Origin: Pseudomonas fluorescens
Lineage (GTDB): Bacteria > Pseudomonadota > Gammaproteobacteria > Pseudomonadales > Pseudomonadaceae
Assembly: GCF_001307155.1 (NCBI RefSeq)
Contig: NZ_CP012830.1
Location: forward strand, 2,494,501-2,558,500
Length of the DNA: 64,000 nt
Direction of reading: 5' to 3'
Part shown: positions 37,484 to 45,237 of the stretch, piece by piece
Layout of the letters: each line of letters begins with the position of its first letter
How positions within the stretch are numbered: the stretch's first letter is position 1
Translations under genes and position numbers: made by a program
Notes under the pieces: model-generated
What the model saw: only the letters and a program-made list of their open reading frames with translations
What the model was told of the DNA's origin: nothing
The model's database searches: none

Positions 37484-38568
37484 TGCTATTTACCTATTCG
37501 CCCCAAGCACTTGTAGAAAACTGGTTGAACCAGACCATCGTTCAAATCTTGAACGATGGTATGCTGCGGATAATTGGCGGGCATCAAGTTGTTGCGTGGC
37601 CCTCGGTGATACCTGTAGCCCGTCGATCAAAGTTAAAGAGCCGCACGGGGATCCGGAAACGCCTCGAAAAATTCTGGATAGAGTTTATTGCTCTTAACCT
37701 AGCCACTCAAGAAGTTTTGCTGGAAACGTTAAGCCAACAGTCGTGTTTGCCGGATGTACTATTTAACAATTCAACCTGCGTTGAGATTGATAGATTTCCC
37801 GACGGTATTCGAGACGCGACAGTCGACCTGTTTAGATTTCTCTTTGAGGAGCAGCTCACTACCATAAACATTGGTAGTGAATGCCTTCGTGATGTGCATT
37901 ACACTGCTATATATGCAGAGTTTCCTTCGCGTGTATGTCCCTTTTGTGGTCTTGGCCATTTTAGAGCCCCAGGTGCACCTAGACATGCACTTGATCATTA
38001 CATGCCCATTACAAAACATCCTTTCGTAGGGGCTGACTTTCGCAATCTGCCGCCTATGTGCAGTGAATGTAACTCTGACTTTAAGAAAAATATAGATATC
38101 CTGCGAGATAAACGTGGTCGAAGGCGACGTTGTGTCGACCCATATAACGGTCCAATTTTTAGGGTAAGTTTGGCGAAGAGTTCACCCTTTGCTGGATCTG
38201 TTAAAAATGGAATTCATCTACCAAAATGGAATATTCAGTTTAAAGGTGGACCCCAAAGCGAAGCTGAAAACTGGGATCGAATTTTCAAGATTCGAGAGCG
38301 TTATGAACGGGATGTCCTCAACGCCGAGTTCAGGTCTTGGCTTGAGCACTTCGTACATTGGTATGTGCGGGGGAATCATGGTGGTAATGGGGGTAATGAA
38401 ATTGCCGCAGCTATTCCTGAATATATCGATACTGTCATCCAAGATGGTTTGGCTGATAAAGCCTTTTTGAAAGCGGAAGTTTTTCGCATGTTACGCAATG
38501 AGTGTCTTAGTTATCAGCGCGGAGAAGATATGAAAGCTTTTTTAGAAGTATTGGTTGCCAACGTATAA
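37483..38568 (+). CDS. HNH-type nuclease, last gene of the hsd operon
   Basis: 361 residues. The central zinc/HNH region reads CPFCG, then ALDHYMP, then LPPMCSECNSDFKKN, giving two CxxC pairs around a His-containing strand and an Asn, as in HNH endonucleases. N-terminal 150 residues and C-terminal 120 residues are unrecognised. It starts on the last base of the ATPase stop codon, so both are surely co-translated. It probably provides the cutting activity that HsdR would supply in a normal type I system. Confidence 0.82.
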   Translation: MLFTYSPQALVENWLNQTIVQILNDGMLRIIGGHQVVAWPSVIPVARRSKLKSRTGIRKRLEKFWIEFIALNLATQEVLLETLSQQSCLPDVLFNNSTCVEIDRFPDGIRDATVDLFRFLFEEQLTTINIGSECLRDVHYTAIYAEFPSRVCPFCGLGHFRAPGAPRHALDHYMPITKHPFVGADFRNLPPMCSECNSDFKKNIDILRDKRGRRRRCVDPYNGPIFRVSLAKSSPFAGSVKNGIHLPKWNIQFKGGPQSEAENWDRIFKIRERYERDVLNAEFRSWLEHFVHWYVRGNHGGNGGNEIAAAIPEYIDTVIQDGLADKAFLKAEVFRMLRNECLSYQRGEDMKAFLEVLVANV

Positions 38569-38664
38569 AAAAATCTGCGCAGATCACTTATCTGCAAACC
38601 TCTAAAGGTTCCTGATTAATAGAGTAGGTTTTTATTTTAAAGCTATTGATTTGGCTCAAGCAAA

Positions 38665-38684
38665 CAGCCCGCGATCGCGGGCTG
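38665..38684 (-). terminator. Perfect 20-bp palindrome, terminator of the coiled-coil gene
   Basis: cagcccgcgatcgcgggctg is fully self-complementary. On the reverse strand it follows the coiled-coil gene stop and is followed by tttgctt, as in a rho-independent terminator. It also faces the end of the hsd operon. Confidence 0.6.
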
Positions 38685-38692
38685 ATTCGGGA

Positions 38693-39550
38693 TCACGCTG
38701 CGAGTAGATCCGCTAAAGAAATTTCACGTGCAGCGGATGCCAGATCGGAACGAGCAAGGCTTGAATGAAACGGACCGAACCGTGGTACGTCAAGTCTGGA
38801 TAGAGCGTCCCCCATCCCACCCTTCTGATAGCTGACGGCAAGTATCCGCGCTCCCACAGCAACCAACTGCTCGGTAGCTGTATTCCACTCCTCATCTAAT
38901 GCAAGACCTATTGCGTTCAAGGCTGCCTTTTTTGCCTCATCCCCCTTCTGTCGAACGTTTGAGATTTGAGTTTCGATGGAATCAAGTTCCGCCTGTAGGG
39001 CGGTGAGGATGAGTTCTTGCCTTCTCACTTGCGCGTCCGTTGTTGCAAGTTGTTTGGCGGCTTTCTGCATTTCGCTGTTCGCGGTTTTTTCACCTTCGCT
39101 GTCGCCGCTGGCAAGGCTCCGGGCGTAGAGGCTGGCTGCGTCTAGCTCGGCTTGCTGTGCGTTTTCCAGAGCTTGTTCTGCTTCCGCTTGAATCGCCTGA
39201 CGGCGCTCATTCAAGTGCGCTTGTGTCCGTTCCAATGCTTCGATCTCGGCGGCTGATTCGGACATCGCTTGGATGGATTCTGTTTTGATCTGGTCGACCC
39301 GCTTTAGGCGGTCTAGGTGAGTGAGCTTTTGTTCAATTCGTTCCAACTCGCTGGAGATAGCGCGTACACGGCTTTGGGCACTCGATAGTCTGTCCTCGGC
39401 GGCTCTGCCCTCTGGGCTTCCTATTATATTGCCGTTAGGGCTGTAGTTGCTGGGCGCATTGCGCCAAGCTGCCTCCAAGTGGGGGAGACTGTTTTCCAGC
39501 GTTTCCCGTTCGGAGATTAAAGCCGCTTGTTGCTGTTTCAATTCATTCAT
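38693..39550 (-). CDS. Long coiled-coil protein, unknown
   Basis: 285 residues, mostly helical with heptad-rich stretches from about 1-30, 55-120 and 120-215 (Gln, Glu and Ala in excess). No signal peptide, membrane segment or catalytic motif. The C-terminal 60 residues are less regular (VGARILAVSYQKGGMGDAL). It sits between the defence cargo and the primase and reads with the primase direction, 90 bp after that gene. Function unknown; a structural or sensor role is possible. Confidence 0.6.
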   Translation of the reverse strand: MNELKQQQAALISERETLENSLPHLEAAWRNAPSNYSPNGNIIGSPEGRAAEDRLSSAQSRVRAISSELERIEQKLTHLDRLKRVDQIKTESIQAMSESAAEIEALERTQAHLNERRQAIQAEAEQALENAQQAELDAASLYARSLASGDSEGEKTANSEMQKAAKQLATTDAQVRRQELILTALQAELDSIETQISNVRQKGDEAKKAALNAIGLALDEEWNTATEQLVAVGARILAVSYQKGGMGDALSRLDVPRFGPFHSSLARSDLASAAREISLADLLAA

Positions 39551-39640
39551 GGTTATTTCCTAAAGTCAGATTTTTGGTTGTGTGTGCCTGGCTGGTGAGG
39601 CCGGAATAAGCCGGCGCTACCTCATGAATTAGGCAGCGAC

Positions 39641-42523
39641 TTAGGCGGCCTGCGCTTCGCGCTCACCCTGCTCAGGCACTGCCACAACCACGTAGCATCG
39701 CTGCAAACCAAGTCCAGGCAGGCGTACAGCCGTCGACGCTTTGCCATCGGTCCCCGGCTCCAACACACCTCGACGTAACAGCTCCTTGTTCACCGCGTTG
39801 ATGTTCATGCCCTTGAATACCTCGGAGCGCCAAGCTTCGGGCAGCACGTAGTAAGTCGTCGTCGTATGCAGCGTGTCGCCCATTCCGTGTTCCAGCGACT
39901 TGCGAAAACCCAGTCGGTCAATGGTGCGCGGACCGTGCTCATCAATCTTTGCGGCAGCCGATTCCCAGCGGGTGAAGCGGCTTTCGCCGAAGCGTTCGAT
40001 GACCTGGCGCAGCCGTGCCAGGATCGCGTCCCCTTCGAAGTTACCTGCGCCGCCGCGCTCATTCATCCAGGCACTGAGGCACACCCGGGCTGCGGTAGTG
40101 GCGGTGCCGTCTGGCCAGCCGGTGATTCCCATCGCGGTGGCCAGTTCGCCGGCAGCGGCAGCCAGACCGAAACGGGCCGCAGCACGATGCGCCTGACCGC
40201 TGGCCGAGGCCGGGAGTGCTTGAGCGATAAAGCCCTCTACGGTGTGGCGCAGGATCGCCGACCAACCATGCCGCTTGCCGGGCTCACAGAGGGCCGACAG
40301 GAAGGCGGTGAGCGGTGTGCCGTAGTACTTGGCCACCCGCGCCTTGAGTGCATCGGAGAGGGCCGCCGCATCATCAAAGCCGTTCAGCACATCGAACATG
40401 CCCAGGCCTTTGCTAGCGTCCGCAGGCACTGCGAGCATTCGCACCTCCATACCGGCTTTCAGCTCCTTGTTCGCTTCGGCCATGTGCTGCGCCAAGGTCT
40501 TCTCGCCGGTCGAGAGAAACAGCAAGCGCCACTCTTGTACCTGTCGGCCTGCTTGTCCTCGATCATTGGCGCGTGCCTTCCCGGTGCCATTACCGAGCAT
40601 GTACACCGTTTCGCCAATGATGCGCGGGTCGCACATGCCGATCTCATCCAGCACCAGTAGCCCGTCGGAGTGCGCAGCGGCGATGGATTCCAAGGCGTTA
40701 TCCGTCGAGCGCCAGGAACGCACCAGGCGCGGCCCGCCGTAGATCGAGGCTGCCACTTGCAGGTGGGTGGTCTTACCGCCCGAACTGTCACCGTAGAGGT
40801 GGAAGCCGCCCGACTCATGGCCAAGCATGTGCAACAGCGGACCGGCAAACGCCACGCTGGCCACAAACGCCAAGCGGTGATTGCCGATGCACAAGGCGCC
40901 GATTTGCTCTTGCCACTGCTCCAGAGTGCCGGCTTCGCTGATGGGTGGAAGCTGCGCGCCAGCCTCATAGAAGTGCAGGTGTTCGGTGTGCGAGCCGACC
41001 TGTTGTTCGGGCAGCAGGAAGGCGCTGTCGTGCCAACCCAAGCGGGTGACCAGTCGTGCCCGCTGTGCACTGTCGAAGCCGCCGAGATAACTCTGCAGGT
41101 CGTTGCGGGCATTGCGCCCGGAACGACTGCCGGCCAGTCGCAAGCCCATGTCCACTAGCGGGCCGAGCACGTCCTTGCCGAAGTCGCCGGTCATGGTCCG
41201 CGCCGGGATGTTCCAGCGCTTTTTCGCACCGTCGGGATCGTCGAACTCGACCAGCAGCCCCCAGTTATGCCCCTGCGCATCACGAGTGCGCGCCAGAATC
41301 TCCAGTGGCGAACATACGGGGCGCGCTTCGCCATCGTCACCGGAATAAAACACGCCTTCTGGCGTGAGACGGAAGCCACCGGGCAGCAAATCGTTTTTGG
41401 GTTTCGCGGCACGTTTGGTCGTTGGCTTGGCCTTAGCTTCGGATTGTTCGGCCGGTGCCTTCTTCGGCTCAACACCGAACAATTCGCCGCTGCGTTCCAG
41501 CTCGGTGAAATGACCTGCCGTCCAACCCTTAGTTTGGGCATCGGCCGCGTCGTCTCCGTCATCCCATTGACCACCCTTGGAAAAAGTGGGCTGGCCATTT
41601 TTGACGGTTGGCTTGCGGTTGAAGACGTCCAGGGCGATCACGCGCACCGACGCGGTGCCGATCAGTTGCAGTTGTTCAGCGACGGCGTCCATGCAGCTTT
41701 TGCCACTGGCGTCGTTGTCTGGCCACAACACCACGGACCGACCTTTGAGCGGTGTCAGGTCAGCTTTGTGCCAGGAGTTCGAACCGTTCGGCCAGCACAT
41801 GGCCACGTAGTTGGGCAGCAGTTCCGCCGCAGCGTCGGCGGCCTTTTCGCCTTCGCACAGAATCACATGGGCCTCTGGTCGTTGCACCAGTTCATCCAGG
41901 CGCAGCAGAGGACGCGGCTCAGGCAGACCCTGCCAGCGCCATTGCTGTGTTAGGCCGTCGGCACGCTGGCACCAGGTCAAAGGTGCAAACACCTTGCGCG
42001 GTTTGTCGTCTTCATCCGGGCCCAAGTCGAAACGGTAGAGGGCCATGACCGGCTGACCATTAGTGTCGCGATAAACCCAGACTTTGGACGGTGCGCCGTG
42101 TTGCCGGTGTTTGGCCGGGCACTTGTTCATGGCCTCGGCCGGAATCGGCTGAATGGCGAGCCATTCCGGTGTTTTGCTTTTGCTGGGGCTTGGCTTCGAT
42201 TGAGCCGCCCCGTTGGTAACGTGCAGCAGATCCGCCAACTTGTTGCAGGCTTCGACGTCGGTGCCACCGTCGAGATAGCGCACCAGATCGATCAGGTCGC
42301 CACCTTTGTCGCCGGTGGCAAAATCCGCCCAGGTGCCTTTGCTCAAGTTGACCTTGAGGGAGCCGGCGCGTTTGTCGGTTCTGGTCGGATTGGGAGCGGT
42401 GTATTCCTTGCCGCCGTCGACACGTTTGCCGTTGGGCAGCCAATGAGCAAGTACCCGGGAGATCTCTTTCAGAGAGGCCGTTTTCACGTCGGCGAAGCTG
42501 GGGCGTTTCGTCTTATTGGTCAT
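39641..42523 (-). CDS. P4-alpha-like primase/helicase with TOPRIM and DUF927 domains
   Basis: 960 residues. The N-terminal primase-type region (about 1-120) includes GTWADFATGDKGGDLIDLV. A TOPRIM domain shows VILCEGEKAADAA (about 221) and VVLWPDNDASGK (about 270). The DUF927 helicase shows Walker A GDSSGGKTTH (about 580) and Walker B LLVLDEIGMCDP (about 625). P4 alpha is the initiator, primase and helicase for satellite replication, and iterons fitting such a protein lie at both ends of the element. The start overlaps the DUF3077 gene by 11 bp. Confidence 0.88.
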   Translation of the reverse strand: MTNKTKRPSFADVKTASLKEISRVLAHWLPNGKRVDGGKEYTAPNPTRTDKRAGSLKVNLSKGTWADFATGDKGGDLIDLVRYLDGGTDVEACNKLADLLHVTNGAAQSKPSPSKSKTPEWLAIQPIPAEAMNKCPAKHRQHGAPSKVWVYRDTNGQPVMALYRFDLGPDEDDKPRKVFAPLTWCQRADGLTQQWRWQGLPEPRPLLRLDELVQRPEAHVILCEGEKAADAAAELLPNYVAMCWPNGSNSWHKADLTPLKGRSVVLWPDNDASGKSCMDAVAEQLQLIGTASVRVIALDVFNRKPTVKNGQPTFSKGGQWDDGDDAADAQTKGWTAGHFTELERSGELFGVEPKKAPAEQSEAKAKPTTKRAAKPKNDLLPGGFRLTPEGVFYSGDDGEARPVCSPLEILARTRDAQGHNWGLLVEFDDPDGAKKRWNIPARTMTGDFGKDVLGPLVDMGLRLAGSRSGRNARNDLQSYLGGFDSAQRARLVTRLGWHDSAFLLPEQQVGSHTEHLHFYEAGAQLPPISEAGTLEQWQEQIGALCIGNHRLAFVASVAFAGPLLHMLGHESGGFHLYGDSSGGKTTHLQVAASIYGGPRLVRSWRSTDNALESIAAAHSDGLLVLDEIGMCDPRIIGETVYMLGNGTGKARANDRGQAGRQVQEWRLLFLSTGEKTLAQHMAEANKELKAGMEVRMLAVPADASKGLGMFDVLNGFDDAAALSDALKARVAKYYGTPLTAFLSALCEPGKRHGWSAILRHTVEGFIAQALPASASGQAHRAAARFGLAAAAGELATAMGITGWPDGTATTAARVCLSAWMNERGGAGNFEGDAILARLRQVIERFGESRFTRWESAAAKIDEHGPRTIDRLGFRKSLEHGMGDTLHTTTTYYVLPEAWRSEVFKGMNINAVNKELLRRGVLEPGTDGKASTAVRLPGLGLQRCYVVVAVPEQGEREAQAA

Positions 42524-42800
42524 GACCGGCCTCCACTCGCAGGAGGGCGGTGGTCACATCATCGATCACCGCCTTGCCCATTTCGCTTAGGTAGTGAGCG
42601 GCCATCGCGCACTGCTCAGTGCTGTCGCCGTGGGTGGCCAGGAGCGTCATGCGATTCGCGCAGCTCAGCAGGTCGGAAGCGTATTCAAGCGCGTCGGACA
42701 CTGGGACCCCGGCACTGAGCCGAAACAGCGTCTGATAGGGTTGCCCGCACTGCGCGAAAGTGGTCGCGCCCTGGGTGGTGATGTTGGCCTGGAGGCTCAT
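42513..42800 (-). CDS. DUF3077-type small protein
   Basis: 95 residues. FRLSAGVPVSDALEYASDLLSCA is the hallmark of the Pseudomonas DUF3077 family, whose function is unknown. It is coupled to its neighbours: it overlaps the primase start by 11 bp, and its ATG overlaps the stop of the upstream gene (ATGA). It lies in the operon downstream of the cI-like RNA. Confidence 0.75.
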   Translation of the reverse strand: MSLQANITTQGATTFAQCGQPYQTLFRLSAGVPVSDALEYASDLLSCANRMTLLATHGDSTEQCAMAAHYLSEMGKAVIDDVTTALLRVEAGHDQ

Positions 42801-43087
42801 TGTGCACCTCCGGTTTTAGCCCGAGGTGTTGAGGTTGCATCGCCGTGCAAGGTCAAGGTTTTAATCAGGCCCAGGGTGCCGCGCACGTCCCAAATAACGG
42901 CCGCCAATATGTGATTGGCCAAGCGCGGTCTGTCGCTTTCGCTTTCGAAGTGATCTTCAAGCAACGTCAGCACCGAGTCGGCGCGGGCAATGGCGCAGGT
43001 GATGGCGTCGATGGGTACACCGGCTTCGGCGTTCATGCTGACGCGCAGCAGGTCTTCAGGCAGGGCACAACTCAGGGCGTTGTTCAT
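42797..43087 (-). CDS. DUF3077-like small protein in the primase operon
   Basis: 96 residues from ATG 43087, which overlaps the stop of the small gene upstream. The middle (VSMNAEAGVPIDAITCAIARADSV) has the DUF3077-like pattern, and the rest is helical. A longer frame from 43570 runs across the regulatory RNA and is not taken as this gene's start. Function unknown. Confidence 0.6.
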   Translation of the reverse strand: MNNALSCALPEDLLRVSMNAEAGVPIDAITCAIARADSVLTLLEDHFESESDRPRLANHILAAVIWDVRGTLGLIKTLTLHGDATSTPRAKTGGAQ

Positions 43088-43242
43088 TGGGCACCGCCTG
43101 CGGTTTCGAGTGCGCGGGCTTTGGCCATATGAGCGTTGTAACGGGAGAGGCGTGTAGCGAGACTGGAGTTGGCGTGTAAAGCGGCGAGAGCCATTGCACG
43201 ATGTGCAGCGGCGCGAAATTTGGACGGATTTAGAGTAGGCAT
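43084..43242 (-). CDS. 52-residue leading protein of the primase operon
   Basis: ATG at 43242 with AAGGAG upstream (in TTTAAGAAGGAG, 43251-43262). The sequence starts MPTLNPSKFRAAAHRAMALA, is basic and helical, and ends in ATGA overlap with the next gene. Its ribosome-binding site is the proximal target of the antisense RNA, so its translation is probably the regulated step for the whole operon. No family recognised. Confidence 0.6.
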   Translation of the reverse strand: MPTLNPSKFRAAAHRAMALAALHANSSLATRLSRYNAHMAKARALETAGGAQ

Positions 43243-43250
43243 AGGTGGAG

Positions 43251-43485
43251 CTCCTTCTTAAATAGGAACTGCCACGATTCGTCGCCAAACGAATTGGGGT
43301 GGCAGCTGTGCGCAGGTTGGCGAACCGGGTAAGAAGGAACCCGGCAGACCCGAAGGTCTCCCACGCACAGCCGCCATGAAGCAAGAATGCGGGCACAAAA
43401 AAAGCGCCTGCAATCGAGATGGGGGCGCCTGTGCGCCTTCTTAAACTCGGGTCGCCAAACCCGGTCGCTGATTTTGCAGCGACGG
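43251..43485 (-). ncRNA. P4 cI-like (C4-type) antisense immunity RNA region
   Basis: Read on the reverse strand: a target copy (43436-43464) with TTTGGCGA in a hairpin and then TTTAAGAAGG; a terminator with T7; the antisense core (43317-43344), a hairpin CCGGGT-TCCTTCTT-ACCCGG followed by TTCGCCAA; then a second target copy (43251-43294) with TTTGGCGA and TTTAAGAAGGAG, the latter being the ribosome-binding site of the operon. The antisense pairs with both targets over 7 bp plus 8-9 bp in the correct order. This matches the seqA-seqB-seqC plan of phage P4 immunity. Confidence 0.75.
43397..43428 (-). terminator. Terminator inside the immunity leader
   Basis: GCGCC (43404-43408) and GGCGC (43424-43428) form a stem, followed on the reverse strand by seven T (43397-43403). 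It lies between the distal target and the antisense core, where P4-type immunity would cause early transcript release. Confidence 0.55.
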
Positions 43486-43489
43486 CCAG

Positions 43490-43518
43490 AGAGTAACGTC
43501 CGTTTTTCGAAAGTGCAA
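43490..43518 (-). promoter_or_regulatory. Probable sigma-70 promoter of the immunity RNA and primase operon
   Basis: On the reverse strand TTGCAC (43513-43518) and TACTCT (43490-43495) are spaced by exactly 17 bp, just upstream of the first hairpin of the RNA leader (stem GTCGCTG / CAGCGAC). Confidence 0.55.
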
Positions 43519-43583
43519 CTGCGTCGATGGCTTGCGGATTTTTCAGGAGCGGCATAAATTGTTCGTGCATGTAGATTTACCTC

Positions 43584-43612
43584 AACGCCTCCGGATCGCC
43601 CCCGGAGGCGTT
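43584..43612. terminator. 11-bp stem hairpin after the small gene at 43619
   Basis: aacgcctccgg (43584-43594) pairs perfectly with ccggaggcgtt (43602-43612). It separates the regulator genes on the right from the immunity RNA promoter. The forward side has a T-rich tail, the reverse side only a weak one. Confidence 0.5.
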
Positions 43613-43618
43613 TCCGTT

Positions 43619-43924
43619 TCAGGCATGGGCTTCCCAGCGCAGGGAAAGTAGGGGCAAGAAGTCTCCATCGATCATGGAACGAGCATCCTCATAGGCGGCG
43701 GCTTGCTGGCCTTCGTCGACAATCACGGCATTGAATTTTTCGCTGTGGATGGCTAGGGCGCACCAGGTCCCATCAGGCCACCTCAGCACTCCCACGACAC
43801 GATTAAGGCGTTCGTGTTTGGTTCGGTAGCGCTCGAGGCGTTGCATGTAGGAAGCCGATAGACCAATCTCGCGAAGAACTGAAAACGGCCTGAGCTCTGC
43901 TCTGTTGGCTACGGGTCGCCTCAT
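43619..43924 (-). CDS. Small protein of the regulator cluster, unknown
   Basis: 101 residues from ATG 43924, which overlaps the stop of the AlpA-like gene (ATGA). Basic N-terminus (RRPVANRAELRPFSVLREIG), then a beta-rich middle (GVLRWPDGTWCALAIHSEKF) and an acidic end. No family recognised. Co-transcribed with the AlpA and HTH genes. Confidence 0.55.
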   Translation of the reverse strand: MRRPVANRAELRPFSVLREIGLSASYMQRLERYRTKHERLNRVVGVLRWPDGTWCALAIHSEKFNAVIVDEGQQAAAYEDARSMIDGDFLPLLSLRWEAHA

Positions 43925-44274
43925 GCTGCTGCCTTGTCGCGAGCGGCAATCCGTGCACGGGTCCAATTCAAGACTTCAGACAAAACCCAAGCTACTGGGG
44001 CGCCACGGGCATTGCTGTCGGTAAGTTTTACAGGCTGCGGAAAGCCGCTTTCGGGCTGGCTCATGAGCTTGTAAACGGTGGCTCGGCCAATGCCAGTAAT
44101 GGACATCACCGTGGCGATTCGGATGAGCGTTGCTGTTGGATCGAAACGTCCTAGCTCTAGATCGCTTTTCTTCATTTCTGAAGTCGAGGGCAACGCATTT
44201 TCTTGGACCAAGTGGGGGGCAGGTCGTGATGAGGCGAGTGTCAAAATTTTTTGCGTTTGTCCGACTCTACTCAT
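43921..44274 (-). CDS. AlpA-family phage regulatory protein
   Basis: 117 residues from ATG 44274, which overlaps the preceding gene's stop (TGATG). The AlpA/MerR-like DNA-binding region reads IRIATVMSITGIGRATVYKL, then GFPQPVKL and VLSEVLNWTRARI. AlpA-type proteins control excision genes or late genes in prophages and P4-like satellites. The N-terminal 35 residues are not part of the fold and are less certain. An ATG at 44175 would give a minimal protein. Confidence 0.75.
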   Translation of the reverse strand: MSRVGQTQKILTLASSRPAPHLVQENALPSTSEMKKSDLELGRFDPTATLIRIATVMSITGIGRATVYKLMSQPESGFPQPVKLTDSNARGAPVAWVLSEVLNWTRARIAARDKAAA

Positions 44275-44558
44275 CAGAATGGGCCTCGCGCAGCATCGGT
44301 AGCAGCGGAACACATCCGGCTTTCGAGCCATGCAAGTACATCCTCTGAGCGATAACGCACCCGAGAACCGAGTCTGAGAAAGGGCAGTGGACTGCGCCCT
44401 GAACTACGCCAAGCAGCGAGAGTTTTGTTGGACAGCGCTAGAGCGGCAGCAACTTGGTTTGACGTCATCAAACCAAAAACGGGTGTAGAGACGGCGATGC
44501 TTTTGAGTGGTGTTTTTTCGGTTGCGTCGCGTCTTGTATCTTGGATGGCGGTAGTCAT
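44274..44558 (-). CDS. Excisionase-type helix-turn-helix protein
   Basis: 94 residues from ATG 44558 with AGGGG upstream. FGLMTSNQVAAALALSNKT is the recognition region, followed by PFLRLGSRVRYRSEDVLAWL, the pattern of the HTH_17/excisionase group. It probably regulates element excision or early transcription together with AlpA. The upstream gap 44559-44702 has no gene; a DnaA box lies in it. Confidence 0.7.
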   Translation of the reverse strand: MTTAIQDTRRDATEKTPLKSIAVSTPVFGLMTSNQVAAALALSNKTLAAWRSSGRSPLPFLRLGSRVRYRSEDVLAWLESRMCSAATDAARGPF

Positions 44559-44651
44559 TGATGGTCCCCTGTGGTTGTGGAAGGTCACAGGGCCATCTAT
44601 TTATGTGGTTTATTCGATTAAGGAAACTAGCAAAATTTTGGCGTGCTGATC

Positions 44652-44660
44652 TTATCCACA
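44652..44660 (+). promoter_or_regulatory. Consensus DnaA box TTATCCACA
   Basis: A perfect 9-mer match, within a gap between the HTH gene and the PrtN-like gene and about 450 bp from the right-hand iterons. A single copy can occur by chance. Confidence 0.3.
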
Positions 44661-44702
44661 TAACATCTACTTGGCAGCACGACGCTTACTAGATGCACCA
44701 AA

Positions 44703-44996
44703 TCACCCCGACGAACGGTCGTTATCATTCGTCGTATCGTTCCAGCCTGGTGGGTAGATCGTCTTCCAGTCGGCGCCATCAATCCATTGCGCTAGATCGT
44801 GAAGGTAGACTACCCGCTGCGTCTGGCCACCCCAGTCCCCCTTCACTACGCGCAGCGTTATCTTCCCCTCTCGGATTTTTCGGAGAAATTGTGGCATCCC
44901 CCAGTGGCTAGCGTAATGGCGTCTCACGATATCCAGCGGAATGCAGACGCTGCCGTATTTCTTTGTTAAGAATTCCAACGTCGGAAAATCAGTCAT
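44703..44996 (-). CDS. Pyocin activator PrtN-like regulator
   Basis: 97 residues. The segment YGSVCIPLDIVRRHY, then GMPQFLRKIREGKITLRVV and VVYLHDLAQWIDG, matches the PrtN family pattern. PrtN in P. aeruginosa activates pyocin (phage-tail-like bacteriocin) genes after DNA damage. On an element that lacks structural genes it may act on the element's own promoters or on a helper prophage. It reads leftward, with a 144-bp gap to the HTH gene. Confidence 0.75.
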   Translation of the reverse strand: MTDFPTLEFLTKKYGSVCIPLDIVRRHYASHWGMPQFLRKIREGKITLRVVKGDWGGQTQRVVYLHDLAQWIDGADWKTIYPPGWNDTTNDNDRSSG

Positions 44997-45099
44997 TCAG
45001 GCTCCCCATGCCCCATTTGGTTGTGTTTAAGCAGCGCACATTTTCGGCAATTTTCCAACATTGTAGTTGCCAGCAGCATGCGATTGCCTCTAATCACGT

Positions 45100-45235
45100 G
45101 TTACACCCTTTCTTCCTGTAACACCTTCCATCAACACACGGCTGATCGCGTGTTACACGAGATAAAACCTTGTAAATCAATAGGATGATGACTTCTGTTA
45201 CACGCGAAACACCTGTTACACCGATATTTGAGGGG
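45100..45235. repeat. Right-end iteron array (GTGTTACA type)
   Basis: gtgttacaccc, ctgtaacacc, gtgttacacga, ctgttacacgc and acctgttacaccgata occur within about 135 bp. On the reverse strand these read GTGTAAC, including GTGTAACAGGTGT and TATCGGTGTAAC, the same words as left-end block 4. Two widely spaced iteron regions fit the ori and crr arrangement of P4. Confidence 0.6.
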
Positions 45236-45237
45236 AG

